A stretch of 14,826 nt of DNA. Origin: an uncultured Blautia sp. Its GTDB lineage: Bacteria > Bacillota > Clostridia > Lachnospirales > Lachnospiraceae. Shown piece by piece: positions 6,112 to 14,602 of the stretch (within the stretch, counting starts at the first letter, position 1; each line of letters opens with the position of its first letter). The position numbers and the translations under genes are program-made. The notes under the pieces are model-generated. The model made no database searches, was not told the origin of the DNA, and saw nothing but the letters and a program-made list of their open reading frames with translations. Location: contig CABSEJ010000076.1 of assembly GCA_902476765.1 (NCBI GenBank), forward strand, positions 1-14,826, read 5' to 3'.

Positions 6112-7873
6112 TAGAACTGGAATCATTTACGGTATTAACGGCCCTGTCATCTATCTGAAAGGAAACACGGGCTTTAAGATGTCCGAGATGGTCCATGTAG
6201 GACAAGAGCATCTGGTGGGCGAGGTTATCTCTCTGACCAAAGATTCCACTACAGTACAGGTTTTCGAGGAGACCAGCGGCCTTCGCCCCGGAGAAACTGT
6301 GGAAGCCACGGGAGACGCTATTTCCGTCACCCTGGGCCCCGGTATCCTGGACAACATTTTTGACGGTATCCAGCGGCCGCTCTCCGTGATTGCACAGCAG
6401 TCTGGAAAATATATCTCCAGAGGTATGCAGGTAGACTCCCTGGACACCCAAAAAGAATGGGACGTGCATATGACAATTTTACCGGGCACAGAGGTGTGGG
6501 GCGGAACCGTCATCGCTACGGTTCAGGAAACTCCCTCTATTGTACACAAGTCCATGGTACCCCCAAACCTTCACGGAATCATAAAAAGCGTAGTGCCGGA
6601 CGGGAAATATACGATCACTCAGCCTATTGCAGTGCTGACGCTGGAAGACGGCAGTGAATATGAGCTGAAGCTGGCTCAGAAATGGCCTATCCGGATTCCC
6701 CGGCCTACCAGCAAACGTTATCCCGCTTCTAAGCCTCTGGTAACAGGACAGCGTATCCTGGACACTCTGTTCCCCATTGCAAAGGGAGGAACCGCTGCAG
6801 TACCGGGAGGCTTCGGAACAGGAAAGACTATGACCCAGCACCAGATTGCCAAATGGTCTGATGCGGATATTATTGTATATATCGGCTGCGGAGAGCGAGG
6901 GAACGAAATGACCCAGGTTTTGGAGGACTTCTCCAAGCTCCACGACCCGAAAACAGGAAACCCTCTGATGGCCAGGACTACTCTTATTGCCAATACCTCC
7001 AACATGCCTGTGGCAGCCCGTGAGGCTTCTATCTATACCGGCATCACACTGGCGGAATATTACCGGGACATGGGCTATGACGTAGCTATTATGGCTGATT
7101 CTACTTCCCGGTGGGCAGAGGCTCTGCGAGAGCTTTCCGGTCGTCTGGAGGAGATGCCTGCAGAAGAAGGCTTTCCCGCCTATCTGGCCTCCCGGCTCTC
7201 CGGCTTCTATGAGCGGGCTGGTATGATGCAGAATCTTAACGGTACCGAAGGGTCTGTTTCCATTATCGGAGCAGTTTCCCCCCAGGGCGGCGACTTTTCC
7301 GAGCCGGTAACCCAGAACACCAAGCGTTTTGTCCGCTGCTTCTGGGGCCTGGATAAGTCTCTGGCTTATGCCCGTCACTTCCCGGCTATCCACTGGCTGA
7401 CCAGCTACAGTGAATACCTGGGTGATTTATCTCACTGGGACAGTGAAAATGTATCTCCCAAATTTGTGGAGGACAGAAATCAGATTATGGCTCTCCTGAA
7501 TTCAGAGAGCAGTCTTATGGAGATTGTAAAGCTCATCGGAAGCGACGTGCTTCCTGATGATCAGAAGCTGACCCTGGAAATCGCCAGAGTTATCCGTCTG
7601 GGCTTTCTCCAGCAAAATGCCTTCCATCCGGACGACACCTGTGTGTCTCTGGAAAAGCAGTTTAAGATGATGGAGGTTATCCTTTATCTGAATCAAAAAT
7701 GCAGGATACTGATTGGAATGGGTATGCCTGTATCCGTACTAAAACAGGAAAATATTTTCGAAAAGGTCATTGCCATTAAATATGATGTGCCAAATGACCA
7801 ATTGGAAAAAATGGAAGATTATATAACAGCAATTGATGAATTCTACCGCACGGTAATGGAAAAGAACGGATAA
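6104..7873 (+). CDS. ntpA: V/A-type ATPase catalytic subunit A
   Basis: A is the nucleotide-hydrolysing or nucleotide-synthesising subunit, three per head. It has 589 residues, normal for the family. After the N-terminal beta-barrel (about 1-70) comes the A-specific bulge (about 110-190). The Walker A loop is PGGFGTGKT (234-242), with K241 and T242 contacting phosphate. The catalytic glutamate is E264 in GCGERGNE, and the Walker B region is VAIMADSTSRWAE (327-339). The C-terminal helical domain is complete. The loop has Gly-Gly-Phe-Gly-Thr where many homologues have Gly-Pro-Phe-Gly-Ser or -Ala. All residues needed for catalysis are kept, so this looks like a lineage variant. The start overlaps the end of E by 8 nt, with GGAGG upstream inside E. 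Confidence 0.98.
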   Translation: MSNRTGIIYGINGPVIYLKGNTGFKMSEMVHVGQEHLVGEVISLTKDSTTVQVFEETSGLRPGETVEATGDAISVTLGPGILDNIFDGIQRPLSVIAQQSGKYISRGMQVDSLDTQKEWDVHMTILPGTEVWGGTVIATVQETPSIVHKSMVPPNLHGIIKSVVPDGKYTITQPIAVLTLEDGSEYELKLAQKWPIRIPRPTSKRYPASKPLVTGQRILDTLFPIAKGGTAAVPGGFGTGKTMTQHQIAKWSDADIIVYIGCGERGNEMTQVLEDFSKLHDPKTGNPLMARTTLIANTSNMPVAAREASIYTGITLAEYYRDMGYDVAIMADSTSRWAEALRELSGRLEEMPAEEGFPAYLASRLSGFYERAGMMQNLNGTEGSVSIIGAVSPQGGDFSEPVTQNTKRFVRCFWGLDKSLAYARHFPAIHWLTSYSEYLGDLSHWDSENVSPKFVEDRNQIMALLNSESSLMEIVKLIGSDVLPDDQKLTLEIARVIRLGFLQQNAFHPDDTCVSLEKQFKMMEVILYLNQKCRILIGMGMPVSVLKQENIFEKVIAIKYDVPNDQLEKMEDYITAIDEFYRTVMEKNG

Positions 7874-7886
7874 GGAGGGACGAGCT

Positions 7887-9269
7887 ATGGCAATTGAATA
7901 TTTGGGCTTAAGTGAAATAAACGGCCCTCTGGTTGTCCTGGAAGGAGTCAAGAACGCCTCCTATGACGAGATTGTAGAATTTCGTGTGGAAGACGGCTCC
8001 AAAAAGCTGGGACGTATTATTGAAATCTATGAGGATAAAGCTGTGATTCAGGTTTTTGAGGGAACGGAAAATATGTCTCTCCTGAATACCCGTACAAGGC
8101 TTAGCGGCCATCCTATGGAGGTAGAGCTTTCTCCGGATATTCTGGGCCGCACCTTTGACGGCATAGGAAGGCCTATAGACGGCTTGGGACCGGTTATCCC
8201 GGAAATGAAGGCCAATATAAACGGACTTCCTCTGAATCCTGTAACCAGGGAATATCCCAGAAACTTTATCCAGACCGGAATCTCGGCTATCGACGGACTG
8301 ACCACCTTAATCCGTGGACAGAAGCTTCCTATTTTCTCGGGAAACGGACTGCCCCACGACCAGCTGGCTGCACAGATTGTACAGCAGGCTTCTCTGGGAG
8401 GAGACAGCGATGAGAAATTCGCCATTGTTTTCGCAGCCATGGGCGTGAAATATGATGTAGCTGAGTTTTTCCGCAGGACCTTTGAGGAAAGCGGTGTTTC
8501 CGACCATGTGGTCATGTATTTGAATCTGGCTAACGACCCGGTTGTGGAAAGGCTTATCACCCCAAAGGTGGCACTTACAGCCGCAGAATATCTGGCTTTT
8601 GAAAAGGGTATGCACATTCTGGTTATTCTGACAGACATTACCTCTTTCTGTGAGGCCATGCGTGAGGTTTCTTCTTCTAAAGGCGAAATCCCGTCCAGAA
8701 AAGGTTACCCAGGATATCTGTACAGTGAGCTTGCTACCCTTTATGAACGGGCAGGTATTGTACGGGGCGGCGAAGGTTCTGTAACTCAGATTCCTATTCT
8801 CACCATGCCCAACGATGACATTACCCATCCTATCCCGGACCTTACAGGATATATCACAGAAGGACAGATTGTATTGGAACGTCAGCTTCACGGACAGGCC
8901 ATCTATCCGCCCATCAACGTACTGCCTTCCTTATCCCGTCTTATGAAGGACGGTATTGGTGAGGGCTTCACCAGAGAAGACCATCAGGACGTGGCCAATC
9001 AGCTTTTCTCCTGCTATGCTAAGGTTGGGGATGCCAGAGCCCTGGCCTCAGTTATCGGTGAGGATGAGCTGTCGCCCATTGATAAAATCTATCTGAAATT
9101 CGGCACAGCCTTTGAGGAGGAATTTGTGGGACAGAGAGCAGATGAAAACCGAACTATCCTGGAAACCCTGGACAAGGGCTGGGAACTGCTGGGTATGATT
9201 CCCCGGGAAGAGCTGGACCGTATTGATACCAAAATACTGGATAAATACTATCATCCCGCAGAGGCATAG
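7887..9269 (+). CDS. ntpB: V/A-type ATPase non-catalytic subunit B
   Basis: B alternates with A in the hexameric head and supplies residues to the catalytic interface. It has 460 residues. The N-terminal barrel begins EYLGLSEINGPLVVLEG. At the P-loop position it has SGNGLPHDQLAAQI (151-164), which lacks the Lys-Thr pair, as expected for the non-catalytic subunit. The Walker B-like region is HILVILTDITSFCEAMRE (243-260). R351 in LPSLSRLMKDGIG corresponds to the arginine finger that reaches the A site. The C-terminus is of normal length. TAAGGAGG precedes the ATG and overlaps the end of A, and the intergenic gap is 13 nt. The stop codon itself overlaps the ribosome-binding site of D. Confidence 0.98.
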   Translation: MAIEYLGLSEINGPLVVLEGVKNASYDEIVEFRVEDGSKKLGRIIEIYEDKAVIQVFEGTENMSLLNTRTRLSGHPMEVELSPDILGRTFDGIGRPIDGLGPVIPEMKANINGLPLNPVTREYPRNFIQTGISAIDGLTTLIRGQKLPIFSGNGLPHDQLAAQIVQQASLGGDSDEKFAIVFAAMGVKYDVAEFFRRTFEESGVSDHVVMYLNLANDPVVERLITPKVALTAAEYLAFEKGMHILVILTDITSFCEAMREVSSSKGEIPSRKGYPGYLYSELATLYERAGIVRGGEGSVTQIPILTMPNDDITHPIPDLTGYITEGQIVLERQLHGQAIYPPINVLPSLSRLMKDGIGEGFTREDHQDVANQLFSCYAKVGDARALASVIGEDELSPIDKIYLKFGTAFEEEFVGQRADENRTILETLDKGWELLGMIPREELDRIDTKILDKYYHPAEA

Positions 9270-9273
9270 GAGG
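9268..9273 (+). promoter_or_regulatory. Ribosome-binding site that sets the TTG start of ntpD
   Basis: AGGAGG overlaps the TAG stop of ntpB (9267-9269) and lies 7 nt before TTG at 9281-9283. No ATG or GTG start exists nearby in this frame, and the next in-frame ATG would remove 28 conserved residues. A TTG start with a perfect ribosome-binding site is therefore strongly indicated. Confidence 0.85.
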
Positions 9274-9280
9274 TGGTTTT

Positions 9281-9901
9281 TTGGACCCGAATACTTTTCC
9301 CACCAAAGGCAATCTCATATTGGCAAAAAATTCCCTGGCCCTTTCCAGGCAGGGCTTTGATTTGATGGATAAGAAGAGAAATATTCTTATCCGGGAGCTG
9401 ATGGATTTGATTGACCAGGCAAAAGACATTCAGTCCCAGATTGACATTACCTTCCGCACTGCCTATGCTGCCCTGCAGCGGGCCAATATGGAAATCGGAA
9501 TCAGCCATGTCCAGGAAATTTCACGGACTGTTCCGGTGGAAGATTCAATTTCCATTAAAACCAGAAGTGTTATGGGAACTGAAATTCCTCTGGTTCGTTA
9601 TGTCCCCTCAACAGGAGAGCCCACTTACGCTTATTATGGCACCAAGGCTTCCCTGGATGAGGCCAGGGCTGCTTTTGAAAAGGTAAAGGAATTGACTATC
9701 CGGCTTTCCATGGTAGAAAATTCGGCTTACCGGCTGGCCGTAAATATCAAAAAGACCCAGAAAAGGGCAAACGCCCTGAAAAACATAACCATCCCAAAAT
9801 TCGAGGCTCTCACCAAAAGTATTTCCAATGCTTTGGAAGAAAAAGAAAGGGAAGATTTCACCAGGCTGAAGGTAATCAAGCAAAGAAAAAAGAGCGGCTG
9901 A
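9281..9901 (+). CDS. ntpD: V/A-type ATPase subunit D (central rotor axle)
   Basis: D is the long antiparallel coiled coil that turns inside the A3B3 head. It has 206 residues. The N-terminal helix is typical: MDPNTFPTKGNLILAKNSLA followed by LDLMDKKR-like residues (FDLMDKKRNILIREL near 26-40). A central segment with SVMGTEIPLV (92-101) forms the head-facing tip or linker region. The C-terminal helix carries the conserved NSAYRLAVNIKKTQKRANALKN pattern (about 147-168) and ends in a basic tail. Translation starts at TTG, supported by AGGAGG at 7 nt and by conservation of the first residues. This is the last gene of the operon, followed within 6 nt by a strong terminator hairpin. Confidence 0.96.
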   Translation: MDPNTFPTKGNLILAKNSLALSRQGFDLMDKKRNILIRELMDLIDQAKDIQSQIDITFRTAYAALQRANMEIGISHVQEISRTVPVEDSISIKTRSVMGTEIPLVRYVPSTGEPTYAYYGTKASLDEARAAFEKVKELTIRLSMVENSAYRLAVNIKKTQKRANALKNITIPKFEALTKSISNALEEKEREDFTRLKVIKQRKKSG

Positions 9902-9906
9902 AAAAA

Positions 9907-9967
9907 AGGCGGGCCCGCAAGGATAAAACTCCTTTGGGACTCGCCTCTTTTCGTCTGTTTTTATTAT
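9907..9967. terminator. Bidirectional intrinsic terminator between the ATPase and pho operons
   Basis: Two 17-nt arms (9907-9923 and 9930-9946) form an imperfect hairpin with loop TAAAAC. Strong pairing at AGGCG/CGCCT and AAGGA/TCCTT flanks a few internal mismatches. On the plus strand it is followed by TTTT and then a second T-rich run (9958-9967). On the minus strand it is followed by seven T residues, complementary to 9901-9907. It therefore can end transcription of ntpD from one side and of the histidine kinase gene from the other. Confidence 0.8.
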
Positions 9968-9971
9968 TCGG

Positions 9972-11633
9972 TTATGCCTGTCCCGGCAGGGTCAGGATAA
10001 AACGGCTGCCCTCTCCCAGGGTGCTTTCTACCTTCATATCGCCCCCCAGAAACATGCTGCCATGCTTTACAATGGAAAGCCCCAGGCCGGTGCCTCCGAT
10101 GGCTTTGGAATGGCTTTTATCCACCCGGTAGAACCGCTCAAAAATTCTTTTCTGGTCCTCCTCTGAAATTCCGATGCCAGTGTCCTCCACTATAATGCGG
10201 GGACTGTCCCCTTCCATAGAAAGGGTTACCGTCAGGCTTCCGCCTTTTTTGTTATATTTGATTCCATTGTCACAAAGATTATATAAAATCTCCTCCAGAA
10301 TCGTTCTCACTGTGTCTGCCTTCACATGGGGGCCATACAGATACAAATGGATTCCCTCTGCCTTAGCCGGCTCTTCCATACGCTTTAAAATCTCCTTGGC
10401 CGTCTCATATAAATCCACGCTTTCCCGCTCATAGGGCAGCTTGCCCTCATCAAGCTGAGAAATTTTAATCACATCGTTCACCAGGGTAATCAGCCTCTGG
10501 GCTTCATTAAAGATACGCCCTGCAAATTTCTTGGTATCCTCCGGCCTTACAAAACCGTCACTGATAATCTCCGCAAATCCTGAAATAGAAGTGAGAGGTG
10601 TTTTCAATTCATGAGATACATTAGCCGTAAATTCCCGACGCATTTTCTCCCCTTTCATCTTCTCCGTTACATCCAGAATCAGGATTACGGCTCCTGTAAC
10701 CCTTCCGTCCTGGAAAACCGGATTGGCTGCCACCTGGCAGCTTATACTCTGAAATTCCTGGTTGGAAATCACATGCTGTCCGCTGAGGACTCTTTCCACC
10801 GTATCCTGAAAAGCTTCGCTGCGGTTCAGGGCCAGCACGCTTTGTCTGGCTTGTTTCTCCTCTGCTCCCAAAAGCCTCAGGGCGCTGGAATTATAAGAGA
10901 GAACCTCTGTGTGAGAGTCAATGACTAAAAAGCCTTCCTCCATATTTTCAGTGATAATGGAAAATTCCTCCTGCTGCCGTTTAGCATCTGCAATCTCTCT
11001 CTGGAGAGAATTCTGCTGTCTGCTTATTTTGGTCAGCAGAGGCGCTATCTCATCATAGGTCTGGTTTTCCTGAGGATGGTCTAAATCCAGACCATTCAGC
11101 GGATTTACGATATGCTTTGCCAGCCGTGAAGCCAGGAAACCAGATATAATCAGCATAAGGAGAAGAATCATAAGCATAGGCTGTACCATCCCTCCAATAA
11201 GCCCGGGCACATTATACTGTTCACTGGATACCCGCAGTACAGTGCCGTCTTCCAACCGCAGAGCAAAGTACAAAGTTTTTCTGGAAAGTGTGTCTGAGGT
11301 TCTAACGGCAGAACCCCTTCCTGTTTCCATGGCTTCCTCGATTTCTTCCCTTTCTTTATGGTTTTCCATCTGGTCTGCTTCCGCTGCATTGTCAAACAGC
11401 ACGGTGCCGTCAGTGTCCACATAGGTAATACGCTGTGCATCTGCAGGAAGAGAGTCAAAAGCCTCCATTCCTTCCTTTTCCACAGCAATGGCCAGATATT
11501 CCGCTTCTGTCCGAAGCTCTTTTTCTAACTGATTTCCGAAATGATTATACAAAACTCCCAAAGTCAGCCCTGTGCTTGCCAAAAGCACAACAAAGGCAGC
11601 CAAAAGAATGGATTTAAAAATACGTTTTGTCAT
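9972..11633 (-). CDS. phoR: PhoR-type sensor histidine kinase
   Basis: This is a membrane sensor kinase predicted to respond to phosphate supply and phosphorylate the adjacent response regulator. It has 553 residues. Membrane helix 1 is about 7-29, an extracytoplasmic domain about 30-147, and membrane helix 2 about 149-168. A degenerate HAMP-like linker (170-205) and a coiled coil follow. The PAS domain is about 225-325 (ENMEEGFLVIDS onward). The phospho-acceptor is H341 in NVSHELKTPLTSI. The ATP-binding domain shows N452/N456 (N box), DTGIG at 484-488 (G1), the F box around FERFYR (498-503) and GGTGLGLS at 513-520 (G2). The start overlaps the regulator's stop by 4 nt (ATGA), with AGGAGG (11640-11645) placed 6 nt upstream. 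The phosphate role is inferred from the pst-phoU context, and the extracytoplasmic ligand is unknown. Confidence 0.93.
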   Translation of the reverse strand: MTKRIFKSILLAAFVVLLASTGLTLGVLYNHFGNQLEKELRTEAEYLAIAVEKEGMEAFDSLPADAQRITYVDTDGTVLFDNAAEADQMENHKEREEIEEAMETGRGSAVRTSDTLSRKTLYFALRLEDGTVLRVSSEQYNVPGLIGGMVQPMLMILLLMLIISGFLASRLAKHIVNPLNGLDLDHPQENQTYDEIAPLLTKISRQQNSLQREIADAKRQQEEFSIITENMEEGFLVIDSHTEVLSYNSSALRLLGAEEKQARQSVLALNRSEAFQDTVERVLSGQHVISNQEFQSISCQVAANPVFQDGRVTGAVILILDVTEKMKGEKMRREFTANVSHELKTPLTSISGFAEIISDGFVRPEDTKKFAGRIFNEAQRLITLVNDVIKISQLDEGKLPYERESVDLYETAKEILKRMEEPAKAEGIHLYLYGPHVKADTVRTILEEILYNLCDNGIKYNKKGGSLTVTLSMEGDSPRIIVEDTGIGISEEDQKRIFERFYRVDKSHSKAIGGTGLGLSIVKHGSMFLGGDMKVESTLGEGSRFILTLPGQA

Positions 11634-12307
11634 GATGGCCCTCCTATTTTATATCCCATTCCCCGGACTGTCTCAATACAGTGTCCTGCCTCTCCCAGCT
11701 TTTGTCTCAGGGTCCGGATATGCACGTCAACCGTGCGGCTTTCCCCGTCAAACTGGTAGCCCCAGATTTTGTCCAGAAGCTGTGCTCTGGTAAACACAAT
11801 GCCAGGATTGGACAAAAGCAGCAGCAACAGCTCAAACTCCTTCAGGGTAAGCACAACCTCTTTTCCGTCAACCTTTACCTGATGCTTTTTCTGAGACACA
11901 TACAGATTGTCCAGGGTATATTCCATATCCGAACCAGTGGACTTCCCGCTTCTCCTCAGAAGGGCCTTGATTCTGGAAACCAGCTCCATCATACGGAAAG
12001 GCTTGGGAATATAGTCATCTGCCCCGCTGTCCAGGCCCCGCACCGTATCATATTCACTGCCTTTGGCTGTCAGCATGGCAATGGGAAGCTCTCTGGTATC
12101 TCCTCTCTGCCTCAGCTTTTTGAGAATTTCCAGACCGTCCTCCTGGGGAAGCATAATGTCCAGAAGCACCAGGTCAGGTACCCGTTCCTCCAGAGCCTTC
12201 CAAAAATCAGAAGGAGTCCCGAAGCCTTCGGCCTCCATACCCTGACTATTCAGCGTATACACCACCAGCTCCCGGATACTCTCGTCGTCTTCTACTAAAT
12301 AAATCAT
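11630..12307 (-). CDS. phoP: PhoB/PhoP-family response regulator
   Basis: This is a DNA-binding regulator of the OmpR/PhoB class, 225 residues from the chosen start. The receiver domain is about 1-115, with acidic residues D7 and D8, phospho-acceptor D50 in LLLDIMLP, T80 in MLTAKG and K102 in IPKPF. The winged-helix DNA-binding domain is about 125-223, with LTLKEFELLLLL, the recognition segment SRTVDVHIRTLRQKLG and the final ETVRGMGYKI. The ATG at 12305-12307 is preferred because AGGAG lies 7 nt before it. An upstream in-frame GTG (12338-12340) would lie inside phoU and add 11 atypical residues. Activation of the phosphate-starvation genes, including its own pst operon, is inferred. In other naming schemes this would be phoB. 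Confidence 0.92.
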   Translation of the reverse strand: MIYLVEDDESIRELVVYTLNSQGMEAEGFGTPSDFWKALEERVPDLVLLDIMLPQEDGLEILKKLRQRGDTRELPIAMLTAKGSEYDTVRGLDSGADDYIPKPFRMMELVSRIKALLRRSGKSTGSDMEYTLDNLYVSQKKHQVKVDGKEVVLTLKEFELLLLLLSNPGIVFTRAQLLDKIWGYQFDGESRTVDVHIRTLRQKLGEAGHCIETVRGMGYKIGGPS

Positions 12308-12311
12308 TTCC

Positions 12312-12959
12312 CTACTCCTGTCTAAAGTCCTCATGCACACCTGTAATAGAGTATTCTACCCACTGGGCAATATTCTCTGCGTGGTCTCCGATGCGCTCAA
12401 AGTATTTTGCAATCATAATCAAGTCAATATAATATTCCGCATTCTGTGCGTCTTTTTCCACCAGACGGGGAAGTTCATTCTTTACCTTCAAAAACAGGCT
12501 GTCAACCACGTCATCATATTCTACTACGGCCTGGGCTGCCTGTAAATCTTTTTTCACGAAAGAATCAATGCTCTGGGTTACCATTTTAATGGTGGCCTCA
12601 GCCATCTCTCCAATGTGCATTTTGTGTGCAATTTCTTTTACCTGAACGAATTTAGCCATGCCTGCAATATCCTGGGCCTGGTCTCCGATTCTCTCCATAT
12701 CAGAAATCATTTTCAAGGCAGAGGAAATATTTCTCAAATCCCTGGCTACCGGCTGGAGCAAAAGCTTCATACAAAGGGATTCTATATCTCTCTCCTTCTG
12801 ATTGATTTCCTCTTCAATGATGTTTACATCCTTTAAGGTACTGCCTTCATCTTTCATTAAAAGGTCTACTGCCTTACGGATTCCCCGCTCGCAGAGAGAC
12901 CCCATCTTTATCAGCTCTAAATTCAATTCCTCAAGCTGCTGGTCGAATCTTTTCCTCAT
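12312..12959 (-). CDS. phoU: Phosphate signalling/transport accessory protein PhoU
   Basis: PhoU is a peripheral, metal-binding, all-helical protein. It links the Pst transporter to the PhoR kinase and restrains phosphate uptake and signalling when phosphate is plentiful. It has 215 residues, the normal length, made of two related three-helix bundles. Each has the family signature: MERIGDQAQDI (88-98) and FERIGDHAENI (187-197), whose acidic residues bind metal. The N-terminal RFDQQLEELNLELIKMG (4-20) is typical. The start overlaps the pstB stop by one base (TGATG), implying translational coupling. The regulator gene follows 4 nt after its stop. The order pstB-phoU-regulator-kinase puts all signalling parts on one probable transcript. 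Confidence 0.97.
   Translation of the reverse strand: MRKRFDQQLEELNLELIKMGSLCERGIRKAVDLLMKDEGSTLKDVNIIEEEINQKERDIESLCMKLLLQPVARDLRNISSALKMISDMERIGDQAQDIAGMAKFVQVKEIAHKMHIGEMAEATIKMVTQSIDSFVKKDLQAAQAVVEYDDVVDSLFLKVKNELPRLVEKDAQNAEYYIDLIMIAKYFERIGDHAENIAQWVEYSITGVHEDFRQE
12315..12319 (-). promoter_or_regulatory. Ribosome-binding site that sets the phoP start
   Basis: On the minus strand AGGAG is formed by the last sense codons of phoU, just before its TAG stop (12312-12314), and lies 7 nt before the ATG at 12305-12307. It supports the shorter start of the response regulator and suggests coupling of phoU and phoP translation. Confidence 0.7.
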
Positions 12960-13714
12960 CAGCCGAACCTCCCTGTAATATATTCTTCTGTCTTCTTATT
13001 CTCTGGCATAGAGAAAATCTGCTCTGTTTCCCCATACTCAATCACCTCTCCCAGCAGGAAAAATGCTGTTTTATCGGAAATTCTGGCAGCCTGCTGCATA
13101 TTATGGGTGACCATTACAATGGTATAATTCTTTTTCAGCTCCACTGCCAGCTCTTCGATTTTAGATGTGGAGATAGGGTCCAGAGCTGAAGTAGGCTCAT
13201 CCATCAGCAGCACCTCCGGCTCCACAGCCAGAGCTCTGGCAATGCACAGACGCTGCTGCTGTCCGCCAGACATACCCAAGGCGCTTAATTTCAATCTGTC
13301 CTTTACCTCATCCCAAATAGCTGCGTTTCTCAGAGAACGCTCTACAATATCATCCAGCTTTACCTTGGAACGGATACCGTGGGTTCTGGGGCCGTAAGCA
13401 ATATTGTCATAAATGCTCATAGGGAAGGGATTTGGCTTCTGAAACACCATACCTACTCTTTTTCTCAGAAGATTTACATTCATTCCTCCATAAATATCAT
13501 CGCCGTCCAAAAGCACCTGTCCTGTAATCTTGCAGCCTTCTACTAAGTCATTCATACGGTTCAGAGATTTTAATAGAGTGGATTTTCCACAGCCGGAAGG
13601 CCCGATAAAGGCGGTAATCTGGTTGGCGGGAATCTCCAGGTTGATATTTTTCAATGCCTTAAAGGCACCATTATCATAGTACAAATCTAAATTGGAGATA
13701 GAAAACTTACTCAT
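12959..13714 (-). CDS. pstB: Phosphate ABC transporter ATPase PstB
   Basis: PstB is the ATP-hydrolysing subunit of the high-affinity phosphate importer PstSCAB. It has 251 residues. Walker A is GPSGCGKST (38-46), the Q-loop glutamine is Q92 in VFQKPNPFPMS (a PstB hallmark), and the signature is MSGGQQQR (148-155). Walker B with the catalytic glutamate is LLMDEP (169-174), and the switch histidine is H204. The segment SLNRMNDL (50-57) is also characteristic of PstB. It follows pstA by 9 nt, and its stop overlaps the phoU start by one base. The site before the ATG is purine-rich (AAAGGATAAAAAAGAGA) but not a perfect ribosome-binding motif. All catalytic residues are present. Confidence 0.98.
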   Translation of the reverse strand: MSKFSISNLDLYYDNGAFKALKNINLEIPANQITAFIGPSGCGKSTLLKSLNRMNDLVEGCKITGQVLLDGDDIYGGMNVNLLRKRVGMVFQKPNPFPMSIYDNIAYGPRTHGIRSKVKLDDIVERSLRNAAIWDEVKDRLKLSALGMSGGQQQRLCIARALAVEPEVLLMDEPTSALDPISTSKIEELAVELKKNYTIVMVTHNMQQAARISDKTAFFLLGEVIEYGETEQIFSMPENKKTEEYITGRFG

Positions 13715-13723
13715 GTCTCTTTT

Positions 13724-14602
13724 TTATCCTTTCTTTATCTTGCGAGCAATTCTTCCGGATACCCAGTTAATCAACAGCACCACCAAAAGCAGTACCACTG
13801 CCGTTGCGTAAGCCTGGTTAATGTGAAGACCTTCACTGGCCAGGGTGTACATATGAACGGAAAGGGTTCTGGCAGAAGACATTACGCTTTTTGGCATTTC
13901 CGCCACAGTTCCTGCCGTATACATAAGAGCCGCTGTTTCTCCCACGATACGGCCGATAGCCAGTATAACTCCGGAGAGAATCCCCGGCACTGCAGAAGGA
14001 AGAATAACAACAAAAATAGTACGAAGTCTGCCTGCACCTAAGCCGAAACTGGCCTCCCTATACATATCCGGCACTGACAGCAGGGCCTCTTCCGTGGTAC
14101 GCATGATTACAGGCAGCACCATGATAGCCAGGGTAAAAGCTCCCGCCAACATGGAATATCCCCATTTCAGTGTAGTTACAAAGAACAGCATACCGAAAAG
14201 TCCGTATACAATGGAAGGAATTCCTGTAAGAGTCTCAGCCGTAACACGGACCACAGACACCAGCTTATTTCCCTTCTTAGCGTACTCTACCAGATATACT
14301 GCGGCCAGAATTCCCAGCGGACCGGCAATAACCAGGGAAAGAAGAGTCATGGCTATGGTGTTGATAATGGACGGAAGCATGGAGACGTTCTCTGAATTAT
14401 ACTCCAACTGGAACAAATCCAGACTCAGGTTGGGAATTCCCATAACTAAGATATATCCGATAATAAAAACCAAGGTCAGAAAGGTAAGCAGGGCAGCAAG
14501 GCCTACCAGCAGGGCCAGTACAAAGGAGCCTGGATTGCTGGAATACGCTTTCATTTTCTGTTTGGTGTTTTGTACATTGATAGGTCTGATTGCCTCATCC
14601 AT
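13724..14602 (-). CDS. pstA: Phosphate ABC transporter permease PstA
   Basis: PstA is one of the two membrane channel subunits of the phosphate importer and pairs with PstC. It has 292 residues with about six membrane helices. The first is near 26-54, further helices lie between 75 and 235, and the last is near 265-284. The permease EAA loop that contacts PstB is visible in YREASFGLGAGRLRTIFVVI (about 181-200), followed by LPSAVPGILSGVILAIGR. The segment TAETLTGIPSIVYGLFG (about 121-137) is a PstA hallmark. The ATG at 14600-14602 overlaps the end of pstC by 8 nt, and its ribosome-binding site (GGAGG) lies inside pstC. It is intact and of normal length. Confidence 0.97.
   Translation of the reverse strand: MDEAIRPINVQNTKQKMKAYSSNPGSFVLALLVGLAALLTFLTLVFIIGYILVMGIPNLSLDLFQLEYNSENVSMLPSIINTIAMTLLSLVIAGPLGILAAVYLVEYAKKGNKLVSVVRVTAETLTGIPSIVYGLFGMLFFVTTLKWGYSMLAGAFTLAIMVLPVIMRTTEEALLSVPDMYREASFGLGAGRLRTIFVVILPSAVPGILSGVILAIGRIVGETAALMYTAGTVAEMPKSVMSSARTLSVHMYTLASEGLHINQAYATAVVLLLVVLLINWVSGRIARKIKKG

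Noticed and set aside
6479..7393. 304-codon open frame on the minus strand inside ntpA
   Set aside because: It lies fully antisense to a strongly conserved catalytic subunit. Its translation is rich in Cys, His, Arg and Ser with no recognisable domain, and no suitable ribosome-binding site or promoter is visible.
8048..8891. Two overlapping long minus-strand frames (203 and 194 codons) inside ntpB
   Set aside because: Both are shadows of the conserved ntpB codons, have unnatural compositions and overlap one another in different frames.
12308..12340. Longer form of the response regulator starting at an upstream GTG
   Set aside because: It would add 11 atypical residues inside phoU, whereas the ATG at 12307 has a well-spaced AGGAG and begins the receiver domain normally.
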